Shown: positions 18,361 to 26,001 of the stretch, in pieces
How positions within the stretch are numbered: the stretch's first letter is position 1
Layout of the letters: each line of letters opens with the position of its first letter
Translations under genes and position numbers: made by a program
DNA from: Burkholderia sp. WSM2232
GTDB taxonomy: Bacteria; Pseudomonadota; Gammaproteobacteria; Burkholderiales; Burkholderiaceae
NCBI RefSeq assembly: GCF_000472545.1
Contig: NZ_AWZV01000031.1
Location: 21,735-85,734 of the forward strand
Length of the DNA: 64,000 nucleotides
Direction: 5' to 3'
Notes under the pieces: model-generated
Seen by the model: only the letters and a program-made list of their open reading frames with translations
What the model was told of the DNA's origin: nothing
Database searches by the model: none

Positions 18361-19370
18361 GATGCAAGCGTGCCCCACAGACGCAGGCGCGAGACGCCGC
18401 CGTCCGGAATGATGTTAAAGCGCACGTGCGTGACCGGGCCGAGCGCGGCAATCTCGCTTTCGAAGTAATGCTGCTTGTCCATTTGCAGCTTCTGCTCGCC
18501 GAGCAGCACGGGCCAGAACATCGCTTGCGTGACCAGCGAACTGTCGGTGCCGCCCGTCACATACGCGGCCTGAATAGAGCAGCGGTCCGGGTAGTTGCCT
18601 TTGAAGTGCGCGGTGTCCACTTCAATTTTTGTAATGACGCCCGGCTGCGCCAGCGCGACGATCGCCCAGTCGTTGCCAGGCTCGCGACGCCGCCGCGTTT
18701 CCCAACCGTCGCCCATATTCACGCCGCGGCCGGGCATCAAGATCGTAGAGGCTGCGCCAAAGTGCTGATTGTTCGCTGCGACGAGGTAGGCGCCGTTTTC
18801 CATTGCGGCCAGATCGAACTGTTCGGTGCGGCTTGCGCCGGCCCAGTCGACTTGCGGCTGACCGTACACGCGCAGCCGCGCGATACCGCCGTCCGGATAG
18901 ATGTTCACGCGCAGGTGCGTATAGGCGGTCGCGTCGCCCACATCCAGATAGTGGTGGCTGTTGCCCTGCAAAGTGGTCGAGGGCACGATCTCGGTCCATT
19001 GAGTCGAATGGTTCGGCACGCCGTCCACCACGCGCGCCGCTTCCACCGAAGCGGCCGGCGGGAAGTTGCCCGTAAAGTGGCTTGTGTCGAGGTCGAGCCC
19101 CTTGATCACGCCCGGCCGCGCGAGCTTGACGATGCACCAGTCGTAGCCGGTCACGCGCTTGCGGCGCGTTTCCCAGCCGTCCATCCACTTGCCGTGCTCG
19201 TCGTACTTGCCGGGAATGAAGACGGCCGGCTCCGGGTTCAGCATGCGCTCCTTCGGGGCGAAGAATTCGTCGCTGGCCTCGAGCGCCTGCGCGCCCAGGC
19301 GCGGATCCGCCAGATTCACGTAGCGACGCGTGAATTCGGGAGCGTTGGGGTCGAGAATCGGCAGTGCCAT
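18357..19370 (-). CDS. alc: allantoicase
   Basis: 337 residues made of two repeats of the allantoicase jelly-roll domain. Each repeat has a DGWETRRRR-like motif (GWETRRKRVTGYDW near residue 65, GDGWETRRRREPGNDW near residue 235) and an HFxGN(F/Y)P motif. It hydrolyses allantoate to ureidoglycolate and urea. It lies between uraD and allA in one leftward operon and overlaps allA by 4 bp. The length matches the usual family size of about 330-340 residues. Confidence 0.95.
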   Translation of the reverse strand: MALPILDPNAPEFTRRYVNLADPRLGAQALEASDEFFAPKERMLNPEPAVFIPGKYDEHGKWMDGWETRRKRVTGYDWCIVKLARPGVIKGLDLDTSHFTGNFPPAASVEAARVVDGVPNHSTQWTEIVPSTTLQGNSHHYLDVGDATAYTHLRVNIYPDGGIARLRVYGQPQVDWAGASRTEQFDLAAMENGAYLVAANNQHFGAASTILMPGRGVNMGDGWETRRRREPGNDWAIVALAQPGVITKIEVDTAHFKGNYPDRCSIQAAYVTGGTDSSLVTQAMFWPVLLGEQKLQMDKQHYFESEIAALGPVTHVRFNIIPDGGVSRLRLWGTLAS

Positions 19371-19455
19371 CTTTGTCTTCCTTGATGTTGGTGTGTGCTA
19401 AAAACGTTCCTGCGAAGAGCCGCTGAGTCAGAGAGCAGCAGCGCTCATGCGTTCG

Positions 19456-19977
19456 TCACGCGCTGATCAGGTCTTCAAGCCGGAAACGCGCGATACGATA
19501 GATCTGGTCGAGGCTCGCGCGCAGTTCGTCCGCGCGGCCGTTGTTCACGCGCGCCTCGAAGTTCGCGATGATGCCGTGGCGGTCGTAGCCGCGCACCGCG
19601 AGAATGAACGGAAAACCAAATTTCTCCCGATAGGCGGCGTTCAGTGCCAGCAGCTTGTCGAACTCCTCCTGCGTGCATTGCGAAAGGCCCGCGCCGCTTT
19701 GCTCACGCGTGGATTCCGCGGTGAGTTCGCCGCGCACCGCCGCCTTGCCGGCGAGCTCCGGGTGCGCGTTGATCAACGCGAGCTGCTTCTGTTCGCCCGC
19801 CGTCTCGACAATGTTGGACATCTTGCGATGCAATTCGTCGACGCTTGCAAAAGGCCGCTCATGCGCGGCAAGTTCCGCGACCCACGGCGAATGCTCGAAA
19901 ATGCCCGACAGCGCCGCCACGAAGGCGTCGGTCGAACTGCTGTTGAGTTGGTCCAGTGTGTAATGCATCGCCTTCAT
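19456..19977 (-). CDS. uraD: OHCU decarboxylase
   Basis: 173 residues from the ATG at 19977. Visible family marks are the catalytic His in AAHERPF, the NAHPELAGKAA block and LNAAYREKFGFPFI. The enzyme decarboxylates 2-oxo-4-hydroxy-4-carboxy-5-ureidoimidazoline to (S)-allantoin, following UraH. Its start overlaps the stop of puuE by 4 bp (ATGA). A longer frame to 20058 would run into puuE and has no family character. The order places it between allantoinase and allantoicase. Confidence 0.93.
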   Translation of the reverse strand: MKAMHYTLDQLNSSSTDAFVAALSGIFEHSPWVAELAAHERPFASVDELHRKMSNIVETAGEQKQLALINAHPELAGKAAVRGELTAESTREQSGAGLSQCTQEEFDKLLALNAAYREKFGFPFILAVRGYDRHGIIANFEARVNNGRADELRASLDQIYRIARFRLEDLISA

Positions 19978-20924
19978 GCCGCCGCCCCGCGGTTGTTGTG
20001 CTGATACGGATGATGTTCGCGCCAGTGCCGCGCAATGTCGACGCGCCGCGTGACCCATACGCGGTCATGCTGTTCGATGTGGTCGAGAAAACGTTGCAGC
20101 GCGCGAAAGCGCCCCGGGCGTCCGAGCAGCCGGCAGTGCATGCCGACCGACAGCATCTTCGGCGCTTCGTCGCCTTCTTCGTACAGCACGTCGAACGCGT
20201 CGCGCAGATACGTGAAGAAATGGTCCGCTGTGTTGAAGCCCTGCGGGCTCGCAAAGCGCATGTCGTTGGTGTCGAGCGTATACGGCACGATCAGTTGCGG
20301 CACCGTGGAACCGCCTGTGACCTCGACGTCCATCCAGAACGGCAGGTCGTCGCCGTAGTAGTCGGAGTCGTACAGAAAACCGCCATATTCGGCGACGAGC
20401 CGGTGCGTGTTCGGACTGTCGCGCCCGGTGTACCAGCCAAGCGGCCGCTCGCCCGTCACACGTTCTATAGCCTGCATGCCGAGCCGCATATGCTCGGCTT
20501 CCTGTTCCGGCGAGACGCTCTGATAGTGAATCCAGCGATAGCCGTGACATGCAATCTCATGACCGAGCTCGACGAACGCCCGCGCGAGCTCCGGGTGCCG
20601 TTCGATCGCCATGCCCACGCCGAACACGGTGAGCGGCAGGCCGCGCTTTTCGAATTCGCGCAGAATGCGCCACACGCCCGCGCGCGAGCCGTACTCGTAG
20701 ATCGACTCCATGCTCATGTGACGCGCCGGGTACGCGGCCGCGCCGACAATTTCTGACAGAAACTGTTCGGAGCCGGGATCGCCGTGCAGCACGCAATTTT
20801 CACCGCCCTCCTCGTAGTTGAGGACGAATTGCACGGCGATACGCGCTCGCCCTGGCCAGTTCGCCTGCACCGGGTGGCGGCCGTAGCCGATCAGATCGCG
20901 TGGATAGTTGGAGTCGAGTGGCAT
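19974..20924 (-). CDS. puuE: allantoinase, PuuE (polysaccharide-deacetylase-like)
   Basis: 316 residues from the ATG at 20924 (MPLDSNYPRDLIGYG, the family's usual opening). The NodB-like fold is shown by NYEEGGENC, the EYGSRAGVWRILREFEKRGLPLTVFGVG block and ELGHEIACHGYRWIHY. PuuE opens the ring of allantoin to allantoate and, unlike classical allantoinases, works without a metal. The frame is open to 21020, but those 32 residues are not conserved. It is translationally coupled to uraD downstream. Confidence 0.93.
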   Translation of the reverse strand: MPLDSNYPRDLIGYGRHPVQANWPGRARIAVQFVLNYEEGGENCVLHGDPGSEQFLSEIVGAAAYPARHMSMESIYEYGSRAGVWRILREFEKRGLPLTVFGVGMAIERHPELARAFVELGHEIACHGYRWIHYQSVSPEQEAEHMRLGMQAIERVTGERPLGWYTGRDSPNTHRLVAEYGGFLYDSDYYGDDLPFWMDVEVTGGSTVPQLIVPYTLDTNDMRFASPQGFNTADHFFTYLRDAFDVLYEEGDEAPKMLSVGMHCRLLGRPGRFRALQRFLDHIEQHDRVWVTRRVDIARHWREHHPYQHNNRGAAA

Positions 20925-21117
20925 GATTTGACGAATGCGTGGTGGCAATACGTGTGTGCTCGCGCGACGCGGCGCAAGATGCGCCAAAGGCACCGCTGAA
21001 GCGCTCGCGGCAGTCTGCATGAGCGCCGCTCAAAGCGCGTCCGGCAGCCCGCGCCGAGTTGAACCAGTGTAGCGAAAACACCCGGATGCGCCCATACACC
21101 CGGGCAGATAGTGCGTG

Positions 21118-21945
21118 TCAGACTGAATGTATGTGCGGCTGCTCTTCGCTGGTGTTTACCCGCAGCGAGCCCGCATGGATCGCGCGCGGCGGCAGCGGGT
21201 TCGGGTCCACTGCCGACGGACTGAACGATTCCAGCGAGCCGTCGTAACGCTTGGGCAGCGGCCGCGCGTAGTCGCCGCGCTTGGCTGTGGAAAGACGCAG
21301 TGTGACGAGCGCCTCCGTCCATTTCACGGCGGCCGTCACGCCCTCGATCACAGGAGCGCCCAACGCGTCCTCGATCTCTGCGCAAAGCTCCGCCATGCCC
21401 GCACAGCCCAGCACGATCGCGTCCGAGCCGTCCTCGGCCAGCGCGCGCCGACATTCGTCCAGAATGATGCGGCGCGCAGCCGACCCCGGCTTGTCCAGAT
21501 CGAGCACCGCGACGTCGGTCGCGCGCACGTTGCGGCAAAAGCGCCGCATTCCATAGCGCTCGGCGAGATGCCATGCCATGCCGCAGGTACGCGCCAGTGT
21601 CGTCACCACCGAAAAACCCGGCGCCAGCACGCTCGCCGCGTGCATGGCCGCCTCCGCGATGCCGACCACCGGCCCGCGCGCGAGCTCACGCGCCGCGTAA
21701 AGACCAGGGTCGCCGAAGCACGCGATCACATAGCCGTCGCAACCCTCGCGCTCGCCTGACATGACTTCGGCGAGAAGGCCGGGCGTCGCGAGCGCTTCGT
21801 CGTAATAGCCTTCGATGGAGGGCGGGCCCATCGTCGGACTCACTGCGATAATCTCCGTGCCCGGCGCGGCGACTTCGCGTGCGCAGCGGCCCATTGCATC
21901 GGTCATGCGCTGGGTCGTGTTCGGGTTGATCAGTTTGATGCGCAT
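21118..21945 (-). CDS. Asp/Glu/hydantoin racemase family protein, possible allantoin racemase
   Basis: 275 residues from the ATG at 21945, preceded by AAAGGAG. It begins MRIKLINPNTTQRMTDAM, typical of hydantoin racemases, and has the two cysteines expected for a two-base mechanism: VIACFGDPGL near residue 75 and VLGCAGMAEL near residue 180. In an operon of allantoin enzymes behind an NCS1 permease, the likely job is interconversion of (R)- and (S)-allantoin so that imported racemic allantoin can be used. That substrate is inferred. The C-terminal 35 residues extend beyond the core fold. Confidence 0.82.
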   Translation of the reverse strand: MRIKLINPNTTQRMTDAMGRCAREVAAPGTEIIAVSPTMGPPSIEGYYDEALATPGLLAEVMSGEREGCDGYVIACFGDPGLYAARELARGPVVGIAEAAMHAASVLAPGFSVVTTLARTCGMAWHLAERYGMRRFCRNVRATDVAVLDLDKPGSAARRIILDECRRALAEDGSDAIVLGCAGMAELCAEIEDALGAPVIEGVTAAVKWTEALVTLRLSTAKRGDYARPLPKRYDGSLESFSPSAVDPNPLPPRAIHAGSLRVNTSEEQPHIHSV

Positions 21946-22004
21946 GTCGTCTCCTTTTTCTACACCGGCAGTGCACCGGCACTGCCGCTTCCATCCAGCG
22001 ACGC

Positions 22005-23486
22005 TCAGCGCGCCAGCACGCGGTAGAACAGCGCGCCGAGGCCCGCGCCGATGAACCACGAGAAGTTCGCCATACCGTCGAGCGAGGGCACCATCACGCA
22101 CAGCACCGCAATGAGCGCCGCCGGCAGGAGCGCCGCAACCGCCCGATAGTTCACGCCGTTGCGATACCAGTACGAAGCTGTGGGCGCCACGCTGTACAGA
22201 TCGTCAAGCACGATTTTCTGACGCTTCACCAGGTAGTAATCGACGATCAGGATTCCGTACAAAGGTCCGATGAAACTGCCGAGCACGTCCAGCGTGTAAT
22301 GAATCACGGCCGGGTTGTTGAAGAGATTCCAAGGCGTGATGAAGATCGACGCCACCGCGGCGAGCATGCCGCCCGCGCGCCAGCTGATGAGCCGCGGCGC
22401 GACGTTCGAGAAGTCGAAAGCCGGCGACACGAAGTTGGCGACGATGTTGATGCCGATGGTCGCGATCGTAAAGGTCAGCGCGCCCAGAATCACCGCGGTC
22501 GGATAGTCGATGCGCCCCACCGTTTCAACCGGGTCGGTAATCAGTTGGCCGAACACCGGCAGCGTGGCCGCCGTGGTGATCACCGTGACGAGCGAAAACG
22601 CAAGGAAGTTGACCGGCAGTCCCCAGAAATTGCCGCGCTGCACGCTGCGAAAACTCTTGCCGTAGCGGGAAAAGTCGCCGAAATTCAGCATGGGCCCGGA
22701 GAAGTACGAGACCACCAGCGAGGTCGCCGTGATCATTACAGGCAGCACCTCCATGCCGTGATACTTGACGCCGCCCAGATTGATGCCGATGTTGCGCCAA
22801 CCCGCGCGGTACACCATGTAGCCGGCCAGAATGAACATCACCACATAAACCGCAGGCCCGGCGAAGTCGATGAACTTCTTGATCGTCTCCATGCCATGCC
22901 AGAACACCAGCGCCTGCAACACCCACAGCAGCATGAAGCCGCACCAGCCGAGCGTGGAAAGCCCCATCAAGCCGTGGCGATGCACGTCGGCATACGGCAG
23001 CAGTTGCGGAACGAACTTCAACACGACAATGACCAACGCGCTCGACGCGAGATACGTCTGGATGCCGTACCACGCGACCGCGATCAGGCCGCGAATCACT
23101 GCGGGAATATTGGCGCCGAGCACGCCGAAGGTCGCGCGGCATGCCACCGGATACGGCACGCCATTCGCCTGGCTCGGCTTCGCGATCAGGTTGCACAGCA
23201 GGTTGACGATCGTGATGCCGACGAGCAGCGCGATCAGCACCTGCCAGCTCGTCAAGCCGAGCGCGAACAGGCTGCCGGCGAATACATAGCCGCCGACGCT
23301 GTGCACGTCCGACATCCAGAACGCGAAGATGTTGTAGGCGCCCCAGGTCTGGTGACGCAGCGGCGCGAGGTCCTCGTTGTAGAGGCGCTCGCTGTAGCCG
23401 GCCGGCAGCGCGGGCTCGCCGGACGTGTCGCCGTCTGCATAAGGGGGGATTGCGGAACTGCCGGGCGCTGCACTGAACTGAGCCAT
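22005..23486 (-). CDS. NCS1 family nucleobase/allantoin permease
   Basis: 493 residues from the ATG at 23486, which follows a near-perfect AAGGAGG. It has about twelve membrane helices. Family motifs are SERLYNEDLAPL near the N-terminus, TWGAYNIFAFWMSDVHSVGGYVFAGS in helix 1 (split here as FAFWMSD then VHSVGGY), and GPLYGILIVDYYLVKRQ near the C-terminus. NCS1 carriers bring in uracil, allantoin, hydantoins or cytosine with Na+ or H+. Being first in the allantoin operon suggests allantoin (PucI-like), though uracil cannot be excluded. Confidence 0.88.
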   Translation of the reverse strand: MAQFSAAPGSSAIPPYADGDTSGEPALPAGYSERLYNEDLAPLRHQTWGAYNIFAFWMSDVHSVGGYVFAGSLFALGLTSWQVLIALLVGITIVNLLCNLIAKPSQANGVPYPVACRATFGVLGANIPAVIRGLIAVAWYGIQTYLASSALVIVVLKFVPQLLPYADVHRHGLMGLSTLGWCGFMLLWVLQALVFWHGMETIKKFIDFAGPAVYVVMFILAGYMVYRAGWRNIGINLGGVKYHGMEVLPVMITATSLVVSYFSGPMLNFGDFSRYGKSFRSVQRGNFWGLPVNFLAFSLVTVITTAATLPVFGQLITDPVETVGRIDYPTAVILGALTFTIATIGINIVANFVSPAFDFSNVAPRLISWRAGGMLAAVASIFITPWNLFNNPAVIHYTLDVLGSFIGPLYGILIVDYYLVKRQKIVLDDLYSVAPTASYWYRNGVNYRAVAALLPAALIAVLCVMVPSLDGMANFSWFIGAGLGALFYRVLAR

Positions 23487-23843
23487 GATTCCTCCTTGTG
23501 ATGGGACCGTCGATTGCAAATCGAAGGGCATTGCATTGGCCATGCCAGTTGCGGTTCTGCTGCGCGTCCCGCACCTGCCGTCCGTGTGGACGCAGGTAGC
23601 CCGGACTGCCGCCATGGCCTCGCCGCGGTTGTCTCCGTACTGAAGTACTTGTGGTTATCGCATTGCCGGCCTTCCGCGGATTTCCGGCAAGCGGACTGCT
23701 TTCTCGTCTCGCCGCTCGCCAAAGCGACGGACGTGCGTGCGCCAGCCGGCAGCGCCTGCTCAAGGCCGCCGTGCAACGCTCGCTTGATACGGTTCAGTTC
23801 AGTGCGGCGCGCACCAGCAACGGGCGCACGCCGGCCGCATGCC
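23487..23843. other. intergenic region upstream of the NCS1-led operon
   Basis: 357 bp between the GntR regulator stop and the permease start, both on the minus strand. It probably holds the promoter of the allantoin operon. A 12-bp palindrome GTACTGAAGTAC is at 23637-23648. The TTGT-NN-ACAA motif seen upstream of the regulator was not found here. Confidence 0.45.
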
Positions 23844-24704
23844 TCAGCCTGGCGCGGACTTGCGTTTGGATAGCTTCGTGGATGACTCTTCGGGTGATGC
23901 TTCGACGGGGCTGCTGAATGCACCCGCTTTGGCGCCACGCTTTGCGCCGCTCCTTGCGTCGCCTGTTACACCGCTTGTTACACCGCTTGTTGCACCGCCC
24001 GTCACGCTATTAAGCGCGCCGAACACCTCACGCAAATCGGCTGCGCCGCGCGCGGGCCGCTCCAGCATCTTCAACTCGACGCTCTGCAGATGGCGCGACA
24101 TCAAATCCGCCGCCTTTTCTGCATCGCCGGCGTCGAGCGCGGCGAGAATGGCTTCGTGATCCTCAAACGAGCACGGGCTGCGACCCAGCGATTCGTACAA
24201 CGCCGAAATCAACGTGGAGCGCGCCACCAGTCCGTTCAGGCAATCGCATAGCACAGCATTGCCGGTGAGCTCGGCCAACGCCGTGTGGAACTCGCCGGAC
24301 AAACGAATCCATGACGAAAAGTCGCGCGTCTCGAACGCCTTGCGTTCGCGGCCGATCATGCTGCCAATGTTCTTTAGCCGGCGCATGCCGTGCCCGCTGC
24401 AAATCTTCTCGACGACCGCAAGCTCGATGATGCGGCGCATCTCGAACACCTCGTGCACTTCCTGAAGCGACGGACTCGCGACGAAAGCGCCGCGGTTCGG
24501 CTCCAGATCCACCAGACGGTCGGTCGCGAGCTGTGCCAGCGCCTGCCGGATCGGCCCGCGTTTCACCGCGAATACTTCGCACAACTGTGCTTCTGTCAGC
24601 TTCGCTCCTGGCGCCAGCCGATGCTCGAGGATCGCGGCGCGGATGCGCTCGGCAATTGCTTCGGGCTTCGAACTGTTCGCGCTGGTCGGCTCGATGTTGG
24701 ACAT
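23844..24704 (-). CDS. GntR family regulator, FadR/FCD subfamily
   Basis: 286 residues. The N-terminal winged helix has LAPGAKLTEAQLCEVFAVKRGPIRQAL, the GntR recognition motif, at about residues 30-57. An all-helical FCD effector domain with metal-binding histidines (GEFHTALAEL, DHEAILAALDAGD, MSRHL) follows to residue 225. The last 50 residues are low-complexity (VTGGATSGVTSGVTGDARSG) and lie outside the fold. It is directly upstream of, and in the same direction as, the allantoin operon, so it probably controls it; FCD regulators usually sense small carboxylates such as glyoxylate or allantoate. Confidence 0.9.
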   Translation of the reverse strand: MSNIEPTSANSSKPEAIAERIRAAILEHRLAPGAKLTEAQLCEVFAVKRGPIRQALAQLATDRLVDLEPNRGAFVASPSLQEVHEVFEMRRIIELAVVEKICSGHGMRRLKNIGSMIGRERKAFETRDFSSWIRLSGEFHTALAELTGNAVLCDCLNGLVARSTLISALYESLGRSPCSFEDHEAILAALDAGDAEKAADLMSRHLQSVELKMLERPARGAADLREVFGALNSVTGGATSGVTSGVTGDARSGAKRGAKAGAFSSPVEASPEESSTKLSKRKSAPG

Positions 24705-24748
24705 GATTTGCGTCTCGGTATGTTGGTCATAATAGGGTGGACATAAAG

Positions 24749-24760
24749 ATTGTCAACAAT
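24749..24760. promoter_or_regulatory. operator-like palindrome ATTGT-CA-ACAAT upstream of the GntR gene
   Basis: Perfect 5-bp arms with a 2-bp centre, 45 bp upstream of the regulator start. It shares the TTGT-NN-ACAA core with the second palindrome at 24889-24902. FCD-type GntR proteins commonly bind short palindromes of this form, so autoregulation is plausible. Confidence 0.5.
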
Positions 24761-24888
24761 TTTTGCTCGCATTGGCGACGCTTGAGGCGGTGATGGGCGG
24801 GCTCGGAGCGGGAACTGCGCGGTCGGGGCTTACTGGATGGGGGGGACGCATGCAACCTGCTGGATTTCCCTTAATTTCCGGCGCCCGA

Positions 24889-24902
24889 TTTTGTTGACAA
24901 AA
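24889..24902. promoter_or_regulatory. second operator-like palindrome TTTTGT-TG-ACAAAA
   Basis: Perfect 6-bp arms with a 2-bp centre, 185 bp upstream of the GntR start and 140 bp from the first palindrome, with the same TTGT-NN-ACAA core. The rest of this 311-bp gap shows no gene. Confidence 0.45.
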
Positions 24903-24976
24903 ACGTCGCGCTTGCGCGTGGTGTTGCTGATCGTTTCGCCGTCCAGATGCCGGCAGTTAGTTCCGTGGACGTCCAT

Positions 24977-25001
24977 AAAAAAAGCGGGCCAAGCCCGCTT
25001 T
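24977..25001 (-). terminator. rho-independent terminator of the LD-carboxypeptidase gene
   Basis: A 9-bp stem AAAGCGGGC (24981-24989) with GCCCGCTTT (24993-25001) and a 3-nt loop. On the minus strand seven T follow. It lies 15 bp past the gene's stop codon. Confidence 0.87.
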
Positions 25002-25015
25002 CGATGACCGGTTTG

Positions 25016-25942
25016 TCAGCGCAAACACGGATAATTGGATAACGTCATCCTGAAGCCGTTTGCATCCGCGACGAGGTGCGCGTCGGCTCCGACCGGCAAC
25101 GTCAGCATGTCCGGCACGTGCCCGAACTGCAAGCCGGTGATGATCGGAATGCCGATCACCGACCTCATCTGCTCGATCATGGCCTGCAGGTCGTAGCCAT
25201 TGTCGTAGTCGAACGGCTTGCCGCCCGAGAAATCGCCCAGTACGAGCGCCTGCTGTTGATCGAGAATCCCGGACAGGTGCAGTTGATAAAGCATTCGCTC
25301 AATGCGAAACGGCTGTTCGTTCACGTCTTCCACGAACAGCACCCCGCCCTGCACCGGCGGCATGTACGGCGTGCCCACGAGCGACGTGAGAACGGCCAGA
25401 TTGCCGCCCCACAACGTGCCGGAGACGTCCACCGCGTGCGCCTGCGGCACGTTTCGCGAGATCGTCACGGTGGGCTGCGTCAGCGCCGACCAGAAGTGAC
25501 GCATGGTGAATTCGCTGACGTGTTCCGCGCCGAAGTCGCTCATCAGCATCGGACCGCTGAAGGTTTTCAGACCAGCGCGCGCAAGAAGCGCCAGCTGGAC
25601 CGCCGTAAAGTCGCTATGGCCGACGAGAGCGACCGGCTGAGCGCTCAGCCGGCGTTGCAGCCCATCGTAGTCGAGGCCGTGCAGAATGCGCACCGCGCCG
25701 TAGCCGCCGCGCACGGCCAACACCACATCGGGCAACGGGCGCGATGCATCCGCGAGCCGGTTCAGGTCCGCCGCACGCTCGCTATCCGTACCGCCGAAGC
25801 GCTGATACCGACGCTGCGTCGCCTCCACGCCCTCCACGCGATGCCCCTGTGTGCGCAGGCGCTGCAACGCGCGATTCAGTACATCCGCGTCGTGCGGATA
25901 ACCGGACGGCGCAATCAGGTCGAAGGTACGGTGAATGGTCAT
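25016..25942 (-). CDS. ldcA: LD-carboxypeptidase (muramoyltetrapeptide carboxypeptidase, peptidase S66)
   Basis: 308 residues. It opens with IAPSGYPHDADVL, has AVRGGYGAVRIL near residue 80, the nucleophile serine in LVGHSDFTAVQLAL near residue 112, LWGGNLAVLTSLVGTPYMP with EDVNEQPFRIERMLYQL, and the catalytic His in LQFGHVPDMLTLPVG. The enzyme removes the terminal D-Ala from cytoplasmic murein tetrapeptide during wall recycling. The gene has its own terminator. It is next to tadA in the same direction, 59 bp away. Confidence 0.92.
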   Translation of the reverse strand: MTIHRTFDLIAPSGYPHDADVLNRALQRLRTQGHRVEGVEATQRRYQRFGGTDSERAADLNRLADASRPLPDVVLAVRGGYGAVRILHGLDYDGLQRRLSAQPVALVGHSDFTAVQLALLARAGLKTFSGPMLMSDFGAEHVSEFTMRHFWSALTQPTVTISRNVPQAHAVDVSGTLWGGNLAVLTSLVGTPYMPPVQGGVLFVEDVNEQPFRIERMLYQLHLSGILDQQQALVLGDFSGGKPFDYDNGYDLQAMIEQMRSVIGIPIITGLQFGHVPDMLTLPVGADAHLVADANGFRMTLSNYPCLR

Positions 25943-26001
25943 CGGCGGATTTGGTCGGGATTATGGGGGAAGTTTGCCGCTCAGTTGCCACTGAGCGCCG
26001 G

